NCBI RefSeq assembly: GCF_000974365.1
Contig: NZ_BAZW01000002.1
Coordinates: forward strand, 1-64,000
Length of the DNA stretch: 64,000 nucleotides
Direction of reading: 5' to 3'
From: Geofilum rubicundum JCM 15548
GTDB lineage: Bacteria > Bacteroidota > Bacteroidia > Bacteroidales > Marinilabiliaceae
Part shown: piece after piece, positions 11,539 to 20,755 of the stretch
Numbering within the stretch: the first letter of the stretch is position 1
Layout of the letters: the number at the start of each line of letters is the position of its first letter
Program-made: the position numbers and the translations under genes
The notes under the pieces: generated by a model
What the model was told of the DNA's origin: nothing
The model's input: the letters and a program-made list of their open reading frames with translations, nothing else
Database searches by the model: none

Positions 11539-12636
11539 ATGCTTGAATTTGGCATTCTTCACATTAATATGGCAAATACCTGGCGAGGAGGCGAACGTCA
11601 GGTGGCTTTACTTATGGAGAATTTAAAAGGTAAAGGGGTGGGCCAGTTGTTGATATGTATGAAAAACAGTGCTTTACAGTCTTATTGTGAAGAAAATGAT
11701 CTGGCGTTTAAAAGTTTTTCTAATATCGGACTGTTTCTATTCGTCCCTTTTCTGATTGCCCTATGGCATTTAAAGAAGAAGTATGCCATTGTTCATTGTC
11801 ATGAATCTCGTGGTCATACCGTTGCCTTCCTGGCCCGGTTCATTTTCAGAAGTTCCATAAAAACGGTTGTTCATCGACGGGTTATTTTTCCAATTAAACA
11901 GAAGCGAATCACTTTACTGAAGTACTCCTCCCGGTACGCTGATGAAATAATTTGTATTTCGAAGGCCGTTGAGCAGGTGGTTAAAAAATCTGTTCCGGAT
12001 AGCCGGACCACGGTTATTCCTTCCGGGGTGCCTTTCCATATTGAGAAGGGCGAGGGTTTTAACTTTAGAGAAAAATATAATATCCCGTCGGAAAATAAAA
12101 TCGTAGCATACGTGGCTGCCCTATCTTTTGAAAAGGATCATTTCACTTTTCTTGATTCTGCCAAATTGGTTTTGGATAAATTGGAGAAGGTTCATTTTGT
12201 GATTATAGGGAATGGTTCATTGTACAACGATTTATTGGCGTATTCTTCCCGACTTGGCATAAGTGACAAGGTGACTTTTACCGGGTTTCTTAACCATGTG
12301 AATCAGATAATTAATCAGCTGGACCTCCTTCTGTTTACTTCAAAATCAGAGGGACTGGGTTCAACCATATTGGATTTCTTTGTCCACCAAAGACCGGTTG
12401 TTAGTGCTAAAAACGGAGGGGCTGAAGAACTTATTGAGGATGGGAAAACAGGATTTTTATGCGATATTGGCGATGCTGCCTGTTTTGCTTCAAAGGTGGC
12501 GGAACTTTTGAGAAATGAAGAAGCGGCTGAAAGAATGGCGCAGAATGCTTTTTTGTTCGCCAAAGAAAATTTTACTGTAGAGATGGTAACCCAACGTATT
12601 TTTGATCGCTACAATCTATTAGTCCTCAGGCCCTAA
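11539..12636 (+). CDS. GT4 family glycosyltransferase
   Basis: The intact 365-residue GT-B protein has an N-terminal NMANTWRGGERQVALLM segment and the C-terminal pair VAALSFEKDHFTFLDSAKL and LLLFTSKSEGLGSTILDF, the GT4 donor-binding region. An amphipathic stretch near residues 65-80 (LFLFVPFLIALWHL) may help it sit on the membrane. It is the last plus-strand gene of the polysaccharide run. The next gene converges on it with 24 bases between the stops and no obvious terminator. Confidence 0.87.
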   Translation: MLEFGILHINMANTWRGGERQVALLMENLKGKGVGQLLICMKNSALQSYCEENDLAFKSFSNIGLFLFVPFLIALWHLKKKYAIVHCHESRGHTVAFLARFIFRSSIKTVVHRRVIFPIKQKRITLLKYSSRYADEIICISKAVEQVVKKSVPDSRTTVIPSGVPFHIEKGEGFNFREKYNIPSENKIVAYVAALSFEKDHFTFLDSAKLVLDKLEKVHFVIIGNGSLYNDLLAYSSRLGISDKVTFTGFLNHVNQIINQLDLLLFTSKSEGLGSTILDFFVHQRPVVSAKNGGAEELIEDGKTGFLCDIGDAACFASKVAELLRNEEAAERMAQNAFLFAKENFTVEMVTQRIFDRYNLLVLRP

Positions 12637-12660
12637 TCTACAATGGCCTTTCGTTTAAGG

Positions 12661-13677
12661 CTAGGCCGAATTGGTCATGGAATAATGCGACGGAATGATT
12701 TTTTGGTTAAGTATTTTCAGCAGGTATTTTGATCTGGCGATGTCGGTATGAAATTCTTTGGTGTGTATTTCAGCTCTTTTGGCTATTTCTTCCCTTTTCT
12801 TTTCGTTTTTAAGGTAATAATCGCAAACCTCGATGAGATTCGAAAGATCCTTGGGAACAAAAACAGCCTGCTTTTCATGTTCATAATTGTTCGGGATGAC
12901 AATACCTGGTTCCTGAGATACCATGAATCGGCCTAAAGCCGGGACTTCCCAATACCTTAAAGTATCCCATCCACCCCCTCTGAAATTGAGTGTGATTTTG
13001 GCTTTTTGCAGTTCTTCAAGATACCGGTTACCCTTTCTTTTATATTTATAGAAGCTTTGGTTGGATGTGGTACCATTGGCCTGACAGTCGAATTTGTCAG
13101 ATAGGAGGTTCAAGGCTTTGGTTCGGACGGGATGAGATTCTACGGCCCAAAAGGTCACATCATAAATAAACGCTGACTTTCTAATGTCTTTAATGACGTT
13201 GTAGTTGAAGGCAAAAGGACAAGGGAAAACATTTTCGGGGTAATCTTCATTTTTTAAATACTCTCGTTTAAAAACGTAGTCGAAAGGCCTTTGGTTGACC
13301 TGGTTCCATAAATTTGACTGTCCAAGTCTGCTCAGATCTCCTCCAATGAGCGATGCATCGCCCCCATCAATAAATACCGTTTTTGTATGAATGGATATGA
13401 GGGGCAAAACAGAGAGGTAGTCTTTAAAAGCATCCGGCTTACAAGCGGCCAGAATGATAACGTCGTACTGACTTATTTTGTTAAAAAAAAGCTTTTTGCT
13501 TAGCAGGGCCTGATTTGAATAACCGATGTTACGGGGGTATTTCTTAACGGGTAAAAAGAAGTTTTTATAAAAGGAAAAGGTATGTACATTTTTCCAGCCG
13601 AGTTGTTTTACCAGTCCTGAGAAGATGGCATCCTGAAGGTAATCGTATTTTCTGCTGGCAATAAAAAGGATTTTCAT
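12661..13677 (-). CDS. CgeB-like glycosyltransferase (GT-B fold)
   Basis: The start is placed at the ATG at 13677 (MKILFIASRKYDYLQ). A longer reading to 13749 would run into the preceding gene and has no support. The 338-residue protein ends in a module like the CgeB glycosyltransferase domain: LQKAKITLNFRGGGWDTLRYWEVPALGRFMVSQEPG, then KDLSNLIEVCDYYLKNEKKREEIAKRA. The N-terminal half is poorly conserved. The start lies only one base from the stop of the upstream GT2 gene, so the two form one operon opposite to the rest of the cluster. Sugar and acceptor are unknown. Confidence 0.75.
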   Translation of the reverse strand: MKILFIASRKYDYLQDAIFSGLVKQLGWKNVHTFSFYKNFFLPVKKYPRNIGYSNQALLSKKLFFNKISQYDVIILAACKPDAFKDYLSVLPLISIHTKTVFIDGGDASLIGGDLSRLGQSNLWNQVNQRPFDYVFKREYLKNEDYPENVFPCPFAFNYNVIKDIRKSAFIYDVTFWAVESHPVRTKALNLLSDKFDCQANGTTSNQSFYKYKRKGNRYLEELQKAKITLNFRGGGWDTLRYWEVPALGRFMVSQEPGIVIPNNYEHEKQAVFVPKDLSNLIEVCDYYLKNEKKREEIAKRAEIHTKEFHTDIARSKYLLKILNQKIIPSHYSMTNSA

Positions 13678-13678
13678 G

Positions 13679-14596
13679 TCAAAAATTGGATTTGTTCTTT
13701 GTTTCATCATGGCTTGGAAAGTCTTTCTTTGGGATTTGTCCAATTCCAAGAGGCGCCTTGATGGTTCTATTTTTAATGGTTTCTGAGAATATATTGTTGT
13801 TTTCTTTCAGCCTTATTCTGCTTAATGGCTTATGAAACAAATGATATTGTACCAATCTGAACTTTGGCAAAAAGACTTCATATCCCAAAAGTTTTAAGCG
13901 GTATTCAATATCGGTATCTTCTCCAACGCAGGGTAATTCATAACGCATGTCAAATCCATTGATGTTTAAAAGGCCATGCTTGTGTACGGAGAAATTACAC
14001 CCTTTAACGCCTCGCTTATAATTACCGAAACGTTTGTTTATGGCGGTGATGGGTATGTAAATGGCGCTTTCAACATGTCTTGATTTTTTTATTAGACTAT
14101 CAATAATCAGGCCCCAGTAAAATTTAAAGGAGGACAATTTACGGTGTTCAATGAATGTTTCATTCACTTTGTTGGACATTCTTTCAGACATCAAAACCCG
14201 TCTTCCTGCGACAATTCTGTTTGGTTGACTGAAAAACAAATGGTCTTCCACAAACGATGGGTGAGGAATACAATCGCCATCTATAAATATCAGGTATTCC
14301 GATTCCGCAGCCAGAATGGCCTTGTTTAATATTCGGTTTTTTCTGAACCCTTTATCCGTATGCCATTCGTGTTTAATGGGATAGTTGTATTTTTTGAGCA
14401 GCGAAGACAGTTCTTCTACTACTTCTGTTCTGGAACCGTCATCTGCAATGATGACTTCAAAATCTGCTATGGTTTGTTGATTAAGTGCAGAAAGAATTAA
14501 TTTTAAAGCCTTAAGGTTGTTATAGAACGAAATGATTACAGTGGCTTTCTTGGGCATATCTGTTAGTTTTTTTGGCAAAGATATTAAATTCTTCAT
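13679..14596 (-). CDS. GT2 family glycosyltransferase
   Basis: This 305-residue GT-A enzyme has the opening strand ATVIISFYNNLKALKLIL, the nucleotide-binding IIADDGS, the metal-binding DxD as FIDGDCIPHPSF and a late GEDTDIEYRLKLLGYEV acceptor-side motif. It resembles the glycosyltransferase modules of chondroitin-polymerase-like and LPS GT2 proteins. The start may be the ATG at 14596 or the one at 14557 (MPKKATV), which fits the fold boundary better. Together with the CgeB-like gene it forms a two-gene minus-strand operon. It is divergent from the sulfatase at 14.7 kb. Confidence 0.85.
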   Translation of the reverse strand: MKNLISLPKKLTDMPKKATVIISFYNNLKALKLILSALNQQTIADFEVIIADDGSRTEVVEELSSLLKKYNYPIKHEWHTDKGFRKNRILNKAILAAESEYLIFIDGDCIPHPSFVEDHLFFSQPNRIVAGRRVLMSERMSNKVNETFIEHRKLSSFKFYWGLIIDSLIKKSRHVESAIYIPITAINKRFGNYKRGVKGCNFSVHKHGLLNINGFDMRYELPCVGEDTDIEYRLKLLGYEVFLPKFRLVQYHLFHKPLSRIRLKENNNIFSETIKNRTIKAPLGIGQIPKKDFPSHDETKNKSNF

Positions 14597-14685
14597 AAGC
14601 TGGTCTTCTGGGCTGTCGTCTTCAAATTAAAACGGTTGGGGTTTATAAATTTCTTAAGGTGCTCTAATACCAAAATAAGTTTTCT

Positions 14686-14693
14686 TAATTTTG
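14686..14693 (+). promoter_or_regulatory. Promoter -7 box for the sulfatase-U32-DUF2797 operon
   Basis: TAATTTTG is an exact TAnnTTTG match 15 bases before the ATG at 14709. It predicts a leader of only about 10 bases. No convincing -33 box was seen. Confidence 0.4.
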
Positions 14694-14708
14694 CCCCAAA
14701 GTTATTAT

Positions 14709-16547
14709 ATGGTTAATTTTCTCAGATATCTTCTTAAAACGGCCTTGTTTTGGCTGTTGTTTTTTGCCTTTTACCGTTTGGTTTTTATCCTGTTTAATTG
14801 GGCGTATGCGGCTGAAGCACCCCTCGGTGTAATGGCCAAGTCCTTTTTGGTGGGCATTCGGCTGGATTTGTCGATGACGGGCTATTTGTTGTTGTTGTTG
14901 AGCGTTACGCAGGCTTTTATGGTGGGTATCGGGCGGCAATTTTCGTACCGGATTTTGCAGGGCATTCAGGTGTTTTTTATCCTTGCTTTTACCACTTTGC
15001 TTTTAGGAAATATTAATCTTTACGCGTATTGGGGAAGGTTACTGGATGCGGAAGGCTTTAGTTTTTTGAAAACTCCCTGGATTATTTTGGCTTCCGTTCA
15101 GTGGTACGAAAGTCTTTTGTTTCTGATTTTTTGGATGGGGTTTTCATGGGGAGCCATAGCGATCAACAAATGGTGGATGCGTCCGCTACAGCCTTCGAAA
15201 AAACTATCATGGCTATCCGCCGGATTGGCCGCTCTCCTGGTTTTATTTGTGGGTGCACTCATGATCATTCCGATCCGGGGTAGTTTTGGAGTGGCCCCTA
15301 TCAATACCGGGGTGGGGTATTTTTCAGCCCATAATTATGCCAACCATGCCGCCATCAATCCGCTGTGGAATTTGTTTTATAGTTTTAAGCGCATGGACGC
15401 CCGGATGCACCATTATCGGTTTATGGAGGAGGAAAAGGCTGAGGCCATTTACCGGGAAATGCAGTCGTCCTCTAATGATTCTACCCTTCACGTGCTGAAA
15501 AACGACCGCCCCAATGTGGTGGTCATTTTATTGGAGAGTTTTTCGGCCCAGGTGGTCGGGGCTCTGGGAGGCGAAAAGGTGACACCTAACCTGGATGCCC
15601 TGGCCCGGGAGGGCCTTTTGTTTTCTAATATTTACGCGGCCAGTGACCGTTCGGATAAAGGGCTCGTGTCCACTTTGGCCGGCTACCAGGTCTTGCCGGG
15701 CTATTCCATCATACAATATCCCAACAAGTCGCAGTCGCTCCACTTCATGCCTCAAGTATTAAAGGAAGCGGGCTACCGTCACCTGACTTATATATATGGT
15801 GGAGACATTGGTTTTAAAGGCATGAATTCTTTTGTGACTTTGTCTGGTTTCGACAAGGTGGTCACCATCGATGATTTCCCCCTTTCAACCCGGGGGAAGA
15901 AATGGGGCGTTCATGATGAATATACCTTCGACCGTTTGCTGGAGGAAATGGCTGTCAGCCATAACAACGAACATCCTTTTTTCAAGTATTACTTCACGCT
16001 GAGCAGTCACGAACCTTTTGATGTCCCCATGGAGCGGGTTCATGATGATCCCTATCTCAATTCGATCTATTATACCGATCAATGTCTGGGGGATTTCTTT
16101 AAAGACGTGAAGGAGCAAGGTTTGTGGGACAATACCTTGTTCGTGCTTATTGCCGATCATGGGACTCCCGGACCAAAAAAGGCCACTTCGCAGATGCGGG
16201 AGCGCTACCATATTCCCATGGTGTGGACGGGCGGTGCTTTGGCTGTTCAGGATTCGATAGTCACTCATTTGGGAAGTCAGAAGGACTTGGTGTCCACCCT
16301 ATTGAACCAGCTGTCGATTAATTCAGAGATGTTTGAATTCAGCAAGAATTTATTGTCGCCGGGTACCGGGGAGTATGCCTTTTTCACTTATCCGGATGCC
16401 TTTGGATATATTACACCCGGGTCGTATCAGGTTTATGACAATTCGGCAAAAAAGTATGTGATGAGCGACGGAACTATTTCTCCCTTGGATAGCCTGAGGG
16501 GAAAAGCCATGCTTCAGAGGGTTTCAGCGGACCATTTAAAGCGTTAG
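14709..16547 (+). CDS. LTA synthase-like sulfatase/phosphotransferase
   Basis: The protein has about five N-terminal membrane helices (to about residue 190) and a periplasmic alkaline-phosphatase-fold domain. Visible metal and nucleophile sites are VVVILLES, the segment DRSDKGLVSTLAGYQ (its Ser at the position of the LtaS Thr nucleophile), SSHEPFD and LIADHGTPGP. Gram-negative members move phosphoglycerol or phosphoethanolamine groups from phospholipid onto periplasmic glycans or LPS, which fits the adjacent polysaccharide cluster. The ATG at 14709 (MVNFLRYLLK) is preferred over a TTG at 14691. The length is 612 residues. A U32 gene follows after four bases. Confidence 0.85.
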   Translation: MVNFLRYLLKTALFWLLFFAFYRLVFILFNWAYAAEAPLGVMAKSFLVGIRLDLSMTGYLLLLLSVTQAFMVGIGRQFSYRILQGIQVFFILAFTTLLLGNINLYAYWGRLLDAEGFSFLKTPWIILASVQWYESLLFLIFWMGFSWGAIAINKWWMRPLQPSKKLSWLSAGLAALLVLFVGALMIIPIRGSFGVAPINTGVGYFSAHNYANHAAINPLWNLFYSFKRMDARMHHYRFMEEEKAEAIYREMQSSSNDSTLHVLKNDRPNVVVILLESFSAQVVGALGGEKVTPNLDALAREGLLFSNIYAASDRSDKGLVSTLAGYQVLPGYSIIQYPNKSQSLHFMPQVLKEAGYRHLTYIYGGDIGFKGMNSFVTLSGFDKVVTIDDFPLSTRGKKWGVHDEYTFDRLLEEMAVSHNNEHPFFKYYFTLSSHEPFDVPMERVHDDPYLNSIYYTDQCLGDFFKDVKEQGLWDNTLFVLIADHGTPGPKKATSQMRERYHIPMVWTGGALAVQDSIVTHLGSQKDLVSTLLNQLSINSEMFEFSKNLLSPGTGEYAFFTYPDAFGYITPGSYQVYDNSAKKYVMSDGTISPLDSLRGKAMLQRVSADHLKR

Positions 16548-16551
16548 TTTT

Positions 16552-17825
16552 ATGAAGGAAATGACCAGGAAAGATTTTGAGTTGATGGCGCCAGCGGGTT
16601 CTTTTGAATCCTTAATGGCGGCCATTCAGGGAGGGGCTGATTCGGTCTATTTTGGGGCCGGTCGATTAAACATGCGGTCCAGGTCGTCCAGTAACTTTTC
16701 TACCGATGATTTGAAATTAATCGCCAAGATCTGTCAGATGCACGGACTGCGGTCTTATCTGACCTTGAATATAACCCTTTATGATGAGGATTTGACCGAG
16801 ATGCGTCGTCTGGTGGATGTGGCTGTGGAAAGTCGTATTTCAGCCATCATTGCCAGCGATTTGGCCGCCATCCAATATGCCCGGAGTAAGGGGATGGAGG
16901 TGCACATTTCAACGCAATCGAACATTTCCAATATTGAGGCGCTTAAGTTTTACAGTCGGTTTGCCGATGTGGTGGTTTTGGCGCGGGAGCTGAACATGGA
17001 TCAGGTGAAGGCCATCTATGAAGCATTATTCGGGAAGATGTGCGCGGGCCGGCAGGTAAGCTGGTCCAAATTGAAATGTTTGCCCATGGGGCTTTGTGCA
17101 TGGCCGTTTCCGGAAAATGTTATCTGAGTCTCCACCAAATGAATGCTTCGGCCAACCGGGGCGCCTGCCTTCAGCCCTGTCGCAGAGCCTATACGGTAAC
17201 GGAGCAGGAGTCGGGGGACGAGCTGGCCATTGACAATCAGTACATCATGTCGCCCAAGGATTTAAAGACCATTCATTTTCTGAATAAAATGATCGATGCC
17301 GGTGTCCGTGTCTTTAAAATTGAGGGCCGGGCCAGAGGACCCGAGTATGTCAAAATGGTCTGCCGTACCTACAATGAGGCCTTGCAGGCCTATGTGGACG
17401 GCACTTACAACCAGGCTGCCATCGATCGGTGGGATGCGTCTCTTTCTTCTGTTTTTAACCGGGGTTTTTGGAACGGTTATTACCTGGGGCAACGCTTGGG
17501 TGAGTGGAGTGCCAATTACGGATCGCTGGCCACCAAAAAGAAGTTATACATTGGCAAGGGAAGCAACTATTTTCCAAAAATCGGTGTCGCTGAGTTTATT
17601 ATCGAGACCCATGATCTAAAGGTGGGAGATGATGTTATCATTACGGGACCCACCACAGGCGTGGTGGAGCTAAAGGTGGCTGAGCTGCGTTTTGATCTCG
17701 AACCGGTGGAGGTGGTGAAAAAGGGACAGCGCTTTTCAATGGCAGTAGGTGTGAAGGTCCGGCGCAATGACAAGCTCTTTAAAATAGTGGATGCTAAAAA
17801 AGAAGGAGATGCAGGCAAAGGGTAA
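16552..17825 (+). CDS. U32 family peptidase, frameshifted
   Basis: The N-terminal TIM-barrel part begins FELMAPAGSFESLMAAIQGG. The family signature EMFAHGALCMAVSGKCYLS lies just after a frame change at about 17024-17026, followed by SANRGACLQPCRRAY with its conserved cysteines. In the upstream frame the protein runs off into nonsense and stops at 17127. Adding one base (probably C, giving gaagccatt) joins YEA to IIREDVRGPAGKL and restores about 424 residues. U32 proteins include collagenase-like PrtC and the RlhA/TrhP/UbiU group that hydroxylates RNA or ubiquinone with Fe-S help. The Cys pattern suggests the RNA-hydroxylase side (inference). The gene overlaps DUF2797 downstream. Confidence 0.85.
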
Positions 17826-18611
17826 CTTGATTAAAATGAAGAGTTCAGTGGACAACGACCGGCAGGTGGTCTACCGACTTTCACTGGGGCAAGCAGAAAT
17901 CAACATGAATGATTGTCTGGGGAAACGGGTGAAGTTTTCTTTTACCGGGACCATTCATTGTATCTCTTGCGGAAAGGTCACGCGCAAATCTTTTGCCCAG
18001 GGCTTTTGTTTTAATTGTATGCAAACGGCTCCTGAGGCGGAAGACTGTGTTTTGCGACCGGCTTTATGTAAGGCGCATTTGGGCATTGCCCGGGACATGG
18101 CTTATGCGCAGGCGCATTGTCTGAAACCTCATTTTGTATATCTGGCCAATACAGGTGAAGTGAAGGTGGGGGTAACCCGTCAATCACAAATACCAACCGG
18201 TGGGTGGACCAGGGCGCTTCTGCCGCGGTAAAGTTATGTGAAACCCCTAACCGGCATATTGCGGGACTGGTAGAACAGCATTTGAGTCAGCACTTTTCGG
18301 ACAAAACGGTGTGGAAAAAAATGGTGATGAATCAGGTTAATGAGACCATTGATTTGGCTGAATTTCGTCAAAACGCTTTAGGGTATTTAACGCCGGGGAT
18401 GCTTCGTTTTGAGTCTGAAGATAAGCGTGTTTATACGTTTAATTATCCGGTGATCCACTATCCTGATGCGGCGCAAACGGTCTCGTTTGATAAGATCCTG
18501 GACATCGAAGGGGTATTGGAAGGAATTAAAGGACAATACCTGTTGCTGGACGGTAACAGGGTGCTGAATATCAGAAGACATTCGGGCTATGAGATGGTAA
18601 TGGATTACTGA
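17809..18611 (+). CDS. DUF2797 protein, frameshifted
   Basis: The first frame has a zinc-ribbon-like CISCGK and CFNCM pair and then CLKPHFVYLANTGEVKVGVTR, typical of DUF2797. The family then reads QIPTRWVDQGA; here the frame breaks at about 18199-18201 (ccaaccggtggg needs one more C) and the rest, VKLCETPNRHIAGLVEQHL to the stop at 18611, lies in another frame. The restored length is about 267 residues. The start is uncertain: ATGs at 17791, 17809 and 17836 are in frame; 17809 overlaps the U32 gene by 17 bases. The function is unknown. Part of the protein looks like a GIY-YIG-type nuclease fold (weak inference). It ends overlapping the convergent EEP gene by seven bases. Confidence 0.8.
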
Positions 18612-19519
18612 TTCTCACTAGCGGCCTCCCATGGAGCAGGATGCAGCGTTCCGTTTCTGGACATGCGTTCAAACAGAAATTTCAGCTCCACAAATACGGG
18701 TCGGTGGCCGGTATATAGACTTTCTATCTCCTTTGACTGCATGTAGTTGAAGGAATGTACGTTGAAGTAGCTGTTCACAAAAATATGATCGGTATGACGG
18801 GTGGGCGTGTAGCCATTGGTCGAACCCATTTTGTGGTCTGGTTTTTTGGATTTTTTGGCGAGTTGGGCCGTGTTTCGAAGCGAATGAAACCGATCCCAGT
18901 TTAAGGTCAAAAGGGTTTCGACGGGCGTTTCGGCACTTGCATTGAAATTTCCCGTTACCACGACGGGGGCATCGCCGGCAATTTCGTTCATTTTCTGAAG
19001 AAAGAGGGTGGAACTTTTTATTTGGGCGTCTTCGTTCAGGTGGCAAAAATGGGTGTTAAATACAAAGAAAATGTGACCTGAGGTTTTGTTTTGAAGCTTT
19101 GCCCAGGTGACGATTCTAGGATAAATGGCCCCCCAACTTTTGCTTCCCGGAATATCCGGCGTTTCTGAAAGCCAATACTGGGATTTCGACAGAAGGATAA
19201 ATTGGTCCGACTTAAAAAAAATGGGGGCCAATTCCTCAATGTCGGTCCGGTCTTCACCATCGCCCAGAACACTGTCGTAGTCCGTCAAAATCCCTGTGAG
19301 TGAAAAAAAACGGTCAAAATTCACCTCCTGCATGCCAATTATATCAAAGTTTTCGGTTTTCACCAAAGACTCGATGCTCAGCAATCTTTCATCCCATAAT
19401 TGGGCGCTTTGGCTATCATAGTCGTTACCGGTATAAAAGGAACAAATGGTGAGTGAGTCCGAATTGTGGCAAGACGATAAAATCCCAATAAATAATATGG
19501 CCAATAGCTTTATATGCAT
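18605..19519 (-). CDS. Endonuclease/exonuclease/phosphatase-fold lipoprotein with altered catalytic residues
   Basis: The start is taken as the ATG at 19519 (MHIKLLAILFIGILSSC), since the longer reading needs a TTG. The lipobox LSSC predicts an envelope lipoprotein of 304 residues. EEP-fold landmarks are visible: IIGMQEVNFD (metal Glu kept), FNTHFCHLNEDAQIKSS, VVVTGNFNASAETP, RHTDHIFV and YTGHRPVFVEL. Several catalytic positions differ from active enzymes: the usual GDFN is GNFN, the final SDH is TGH, and the N-terminal Asn of the YNIR motif is missing in CSFYTGN. It may be a pseudoenzyme. The gene is alone, with its own -7 box, and its stop overlaps the convergent DUF2797 stop. Confidence 0.8.
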   Translation of the reverse strand: MHIKLLAILFIGILSSCHNSDSLTICSFYTGNDYDSQSAQLWDERLLSIESLVKTENFDIIGMQEVNFDRFFSLTGILTDYDSVLGDGEDRTDIEELAPIFFKSDQFILLSKSQYWLSETPDIPGSKSWGAIYPRIVTWAKLQNKTSGHIFFVFNTHFCHLNEDAQIKSSTLFLQKMNEIAGDAPVVVTGNFNASAETPVETLLTLNWDRFHSLRNTAQLAKKSKKPDHKMGSTNGYTPTRHTDHIFVNSYFNVHSFNYMQSKEIESLYTGHRPVFVELKFLFERMSRNGTLHPAPWEAASENQ

Positions 19520-19538
19520 AGATGACAACCTTATTGAT

Positions 19539-19546
19539 CAAAGGTA
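19539..19546 (-). promoter_or_regulatory. Promoter -7 box for the EEP-fold lipoprotein
   Basis: On the minus strand this reads TACCTTTG, an exact TAnnTTTG match 19 bases before the ATG at 19519. Confidence 0.42.
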
Positions 19547-19626
19547 TCACATAAACTTAGCTATGTCAGCACAATTTACAGCAACGGCAGGTTTTCTTTG
19601 ACCGTTTAATTAGAATGGTCGATGTG

Positions 19627-20616
19627 TTATTTGATGTCCACCCACTTTTTCGATTTGGCCGACTTGCGAATGGCGTCAATGACCACCATATTGTTGAGGG
19701 CATCATGGCCATGCACCGGCATGGGAAAGTCGTGGATTAAGGCGTTGGAAAAGGCCTCAAACATCAAACCATAGGGGTCGGCCACCGGGAAGGATACTTC
19801 GCGACTTCCCTGCCCTGTTTGAATGGTAATGGTGGAAGGGGTGTCCACATAGGTGTTGAAGGGGATGGGAATGGATATGGACCCTGCCGTTCCAATGATG
19901 TCCACCTTCTGAAAGGGTTCAGAGCGTGTAGAGATCTGAAAGGAAGCACGGGCAGAACCAAAGTCCATCAAGGCGGAGGCATGAACGTCCGTTTGAAACT
20001 GATCGTCAATCTCCATCAGGGAAACAACCCTTTTGGGCTCAAGCTGCGTTAAAAAACGCGGCACAGAAATCGCATAACAACCAATATCCATTAAACCGCC
20101 GCCACCGTATTCGCTGATGTTTCGAATGTTATTGGGCGAGGCATTGTTGTAGGAAAAGGCCGTCTGGATGTAGGATACTTCACCAATTTGCTTGGTTTTG
20201 ATGATGTTTCTGACATGTTGCCACAGGGGATGAAACTGGTACATAAAGGCTTCCATTACCGGGACTTGATTAGCCTTGGATGTTTCCAGGATCATTTTGG
20301 TTTGTTTGGTGTTCAGCGCCAGAGGCTTTTCGCACAAAACAGGTTTGCCGGCTTTGATGGCTTTGATGGCCCAATCGGCATGCATGTGGTTGGGGAGCGG
20401 GATATAAACGGCGTCAATTTCCGGGTCATTGATGAGCGCTTCGTAACTTTCCGATACCACCGGAATGTCATAATCGGCAGCCGCCTTTTCGGCTTTATGA
20501 TTCTCGCGCGAAGCTATGGCATAGGGCTGGCAGTTGCTGCAGTTTTGAAGTGGTAATACGATTCGTTTAATAAAATGGTTGGATACGCCCAGTATTCCAA
20601 AATTAATTTTTTTCAT
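19627..20616 (-). CDS. Gfo/Idh/MocA family NAD(P)-dependent oxidoreductase
   Basis: The 329-residue protein has an N-terminal Rossmann strand (INFGILGVSNHFIKRIVLP; the usual GxGxxG is GVSNHF), IYIPLPNHMHADWAIKAIKAGKPVLCEKPLA with the catalytic EKP lysine, and the C-terminal GGGGLMDIGCYAISVPRFL motif of the D-xylose 1-dehydrogenase/dihydrodiol-dehydrogenase branch. It probably oxidises a sugar or sugar-like substrate in the cytoplasm. It lies between two minus-strand units with about 100-140 bases on each side, so it is likely expressed alone. No exact -7 box was found upstream. Confidence 0.87.
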   Translation of the reverse strand: MKKINFGILGVSNHFIKRIVLPLQNCSNCQPYAIASRENHKAEKAAADYDIPVVSESYEALINDPEIDAVYIPLPNHMHADWAIKAIKAGKPVLCEKPLALNTKQTKMILETSKANQVPVMEAFMYQFHPLWQHVRNIIKTKQIGEVSYIQTAFSYNNASPNNIRNISEYGGGGLMDIGCYAISVPRFLTQLEPKRVVSLMEIDDQFQTDVHASALMDFGSARASFQISTRSEPFQKVDIIGTAGSISIPIPFNTYVDTPSTITIQTGQGSREVSFPVADPYGLMFEAFSNALIHDFPMPVHGHDALNNMVVIDAIRKSAKSKKWVDIK

Positions 20617-20755
20617 GATTTTATTTTTTCAGTTCTGATAAGCTATTTTGTATTTCCCCATATACGGGATCTTGTTTGACCGGCTATTCTTTGGTTTTTT
20701 TTGTGCCTCGTTCAGCTTCTAAGTGTAACAAAGCATCCTGGCAATGGTTGACGGA

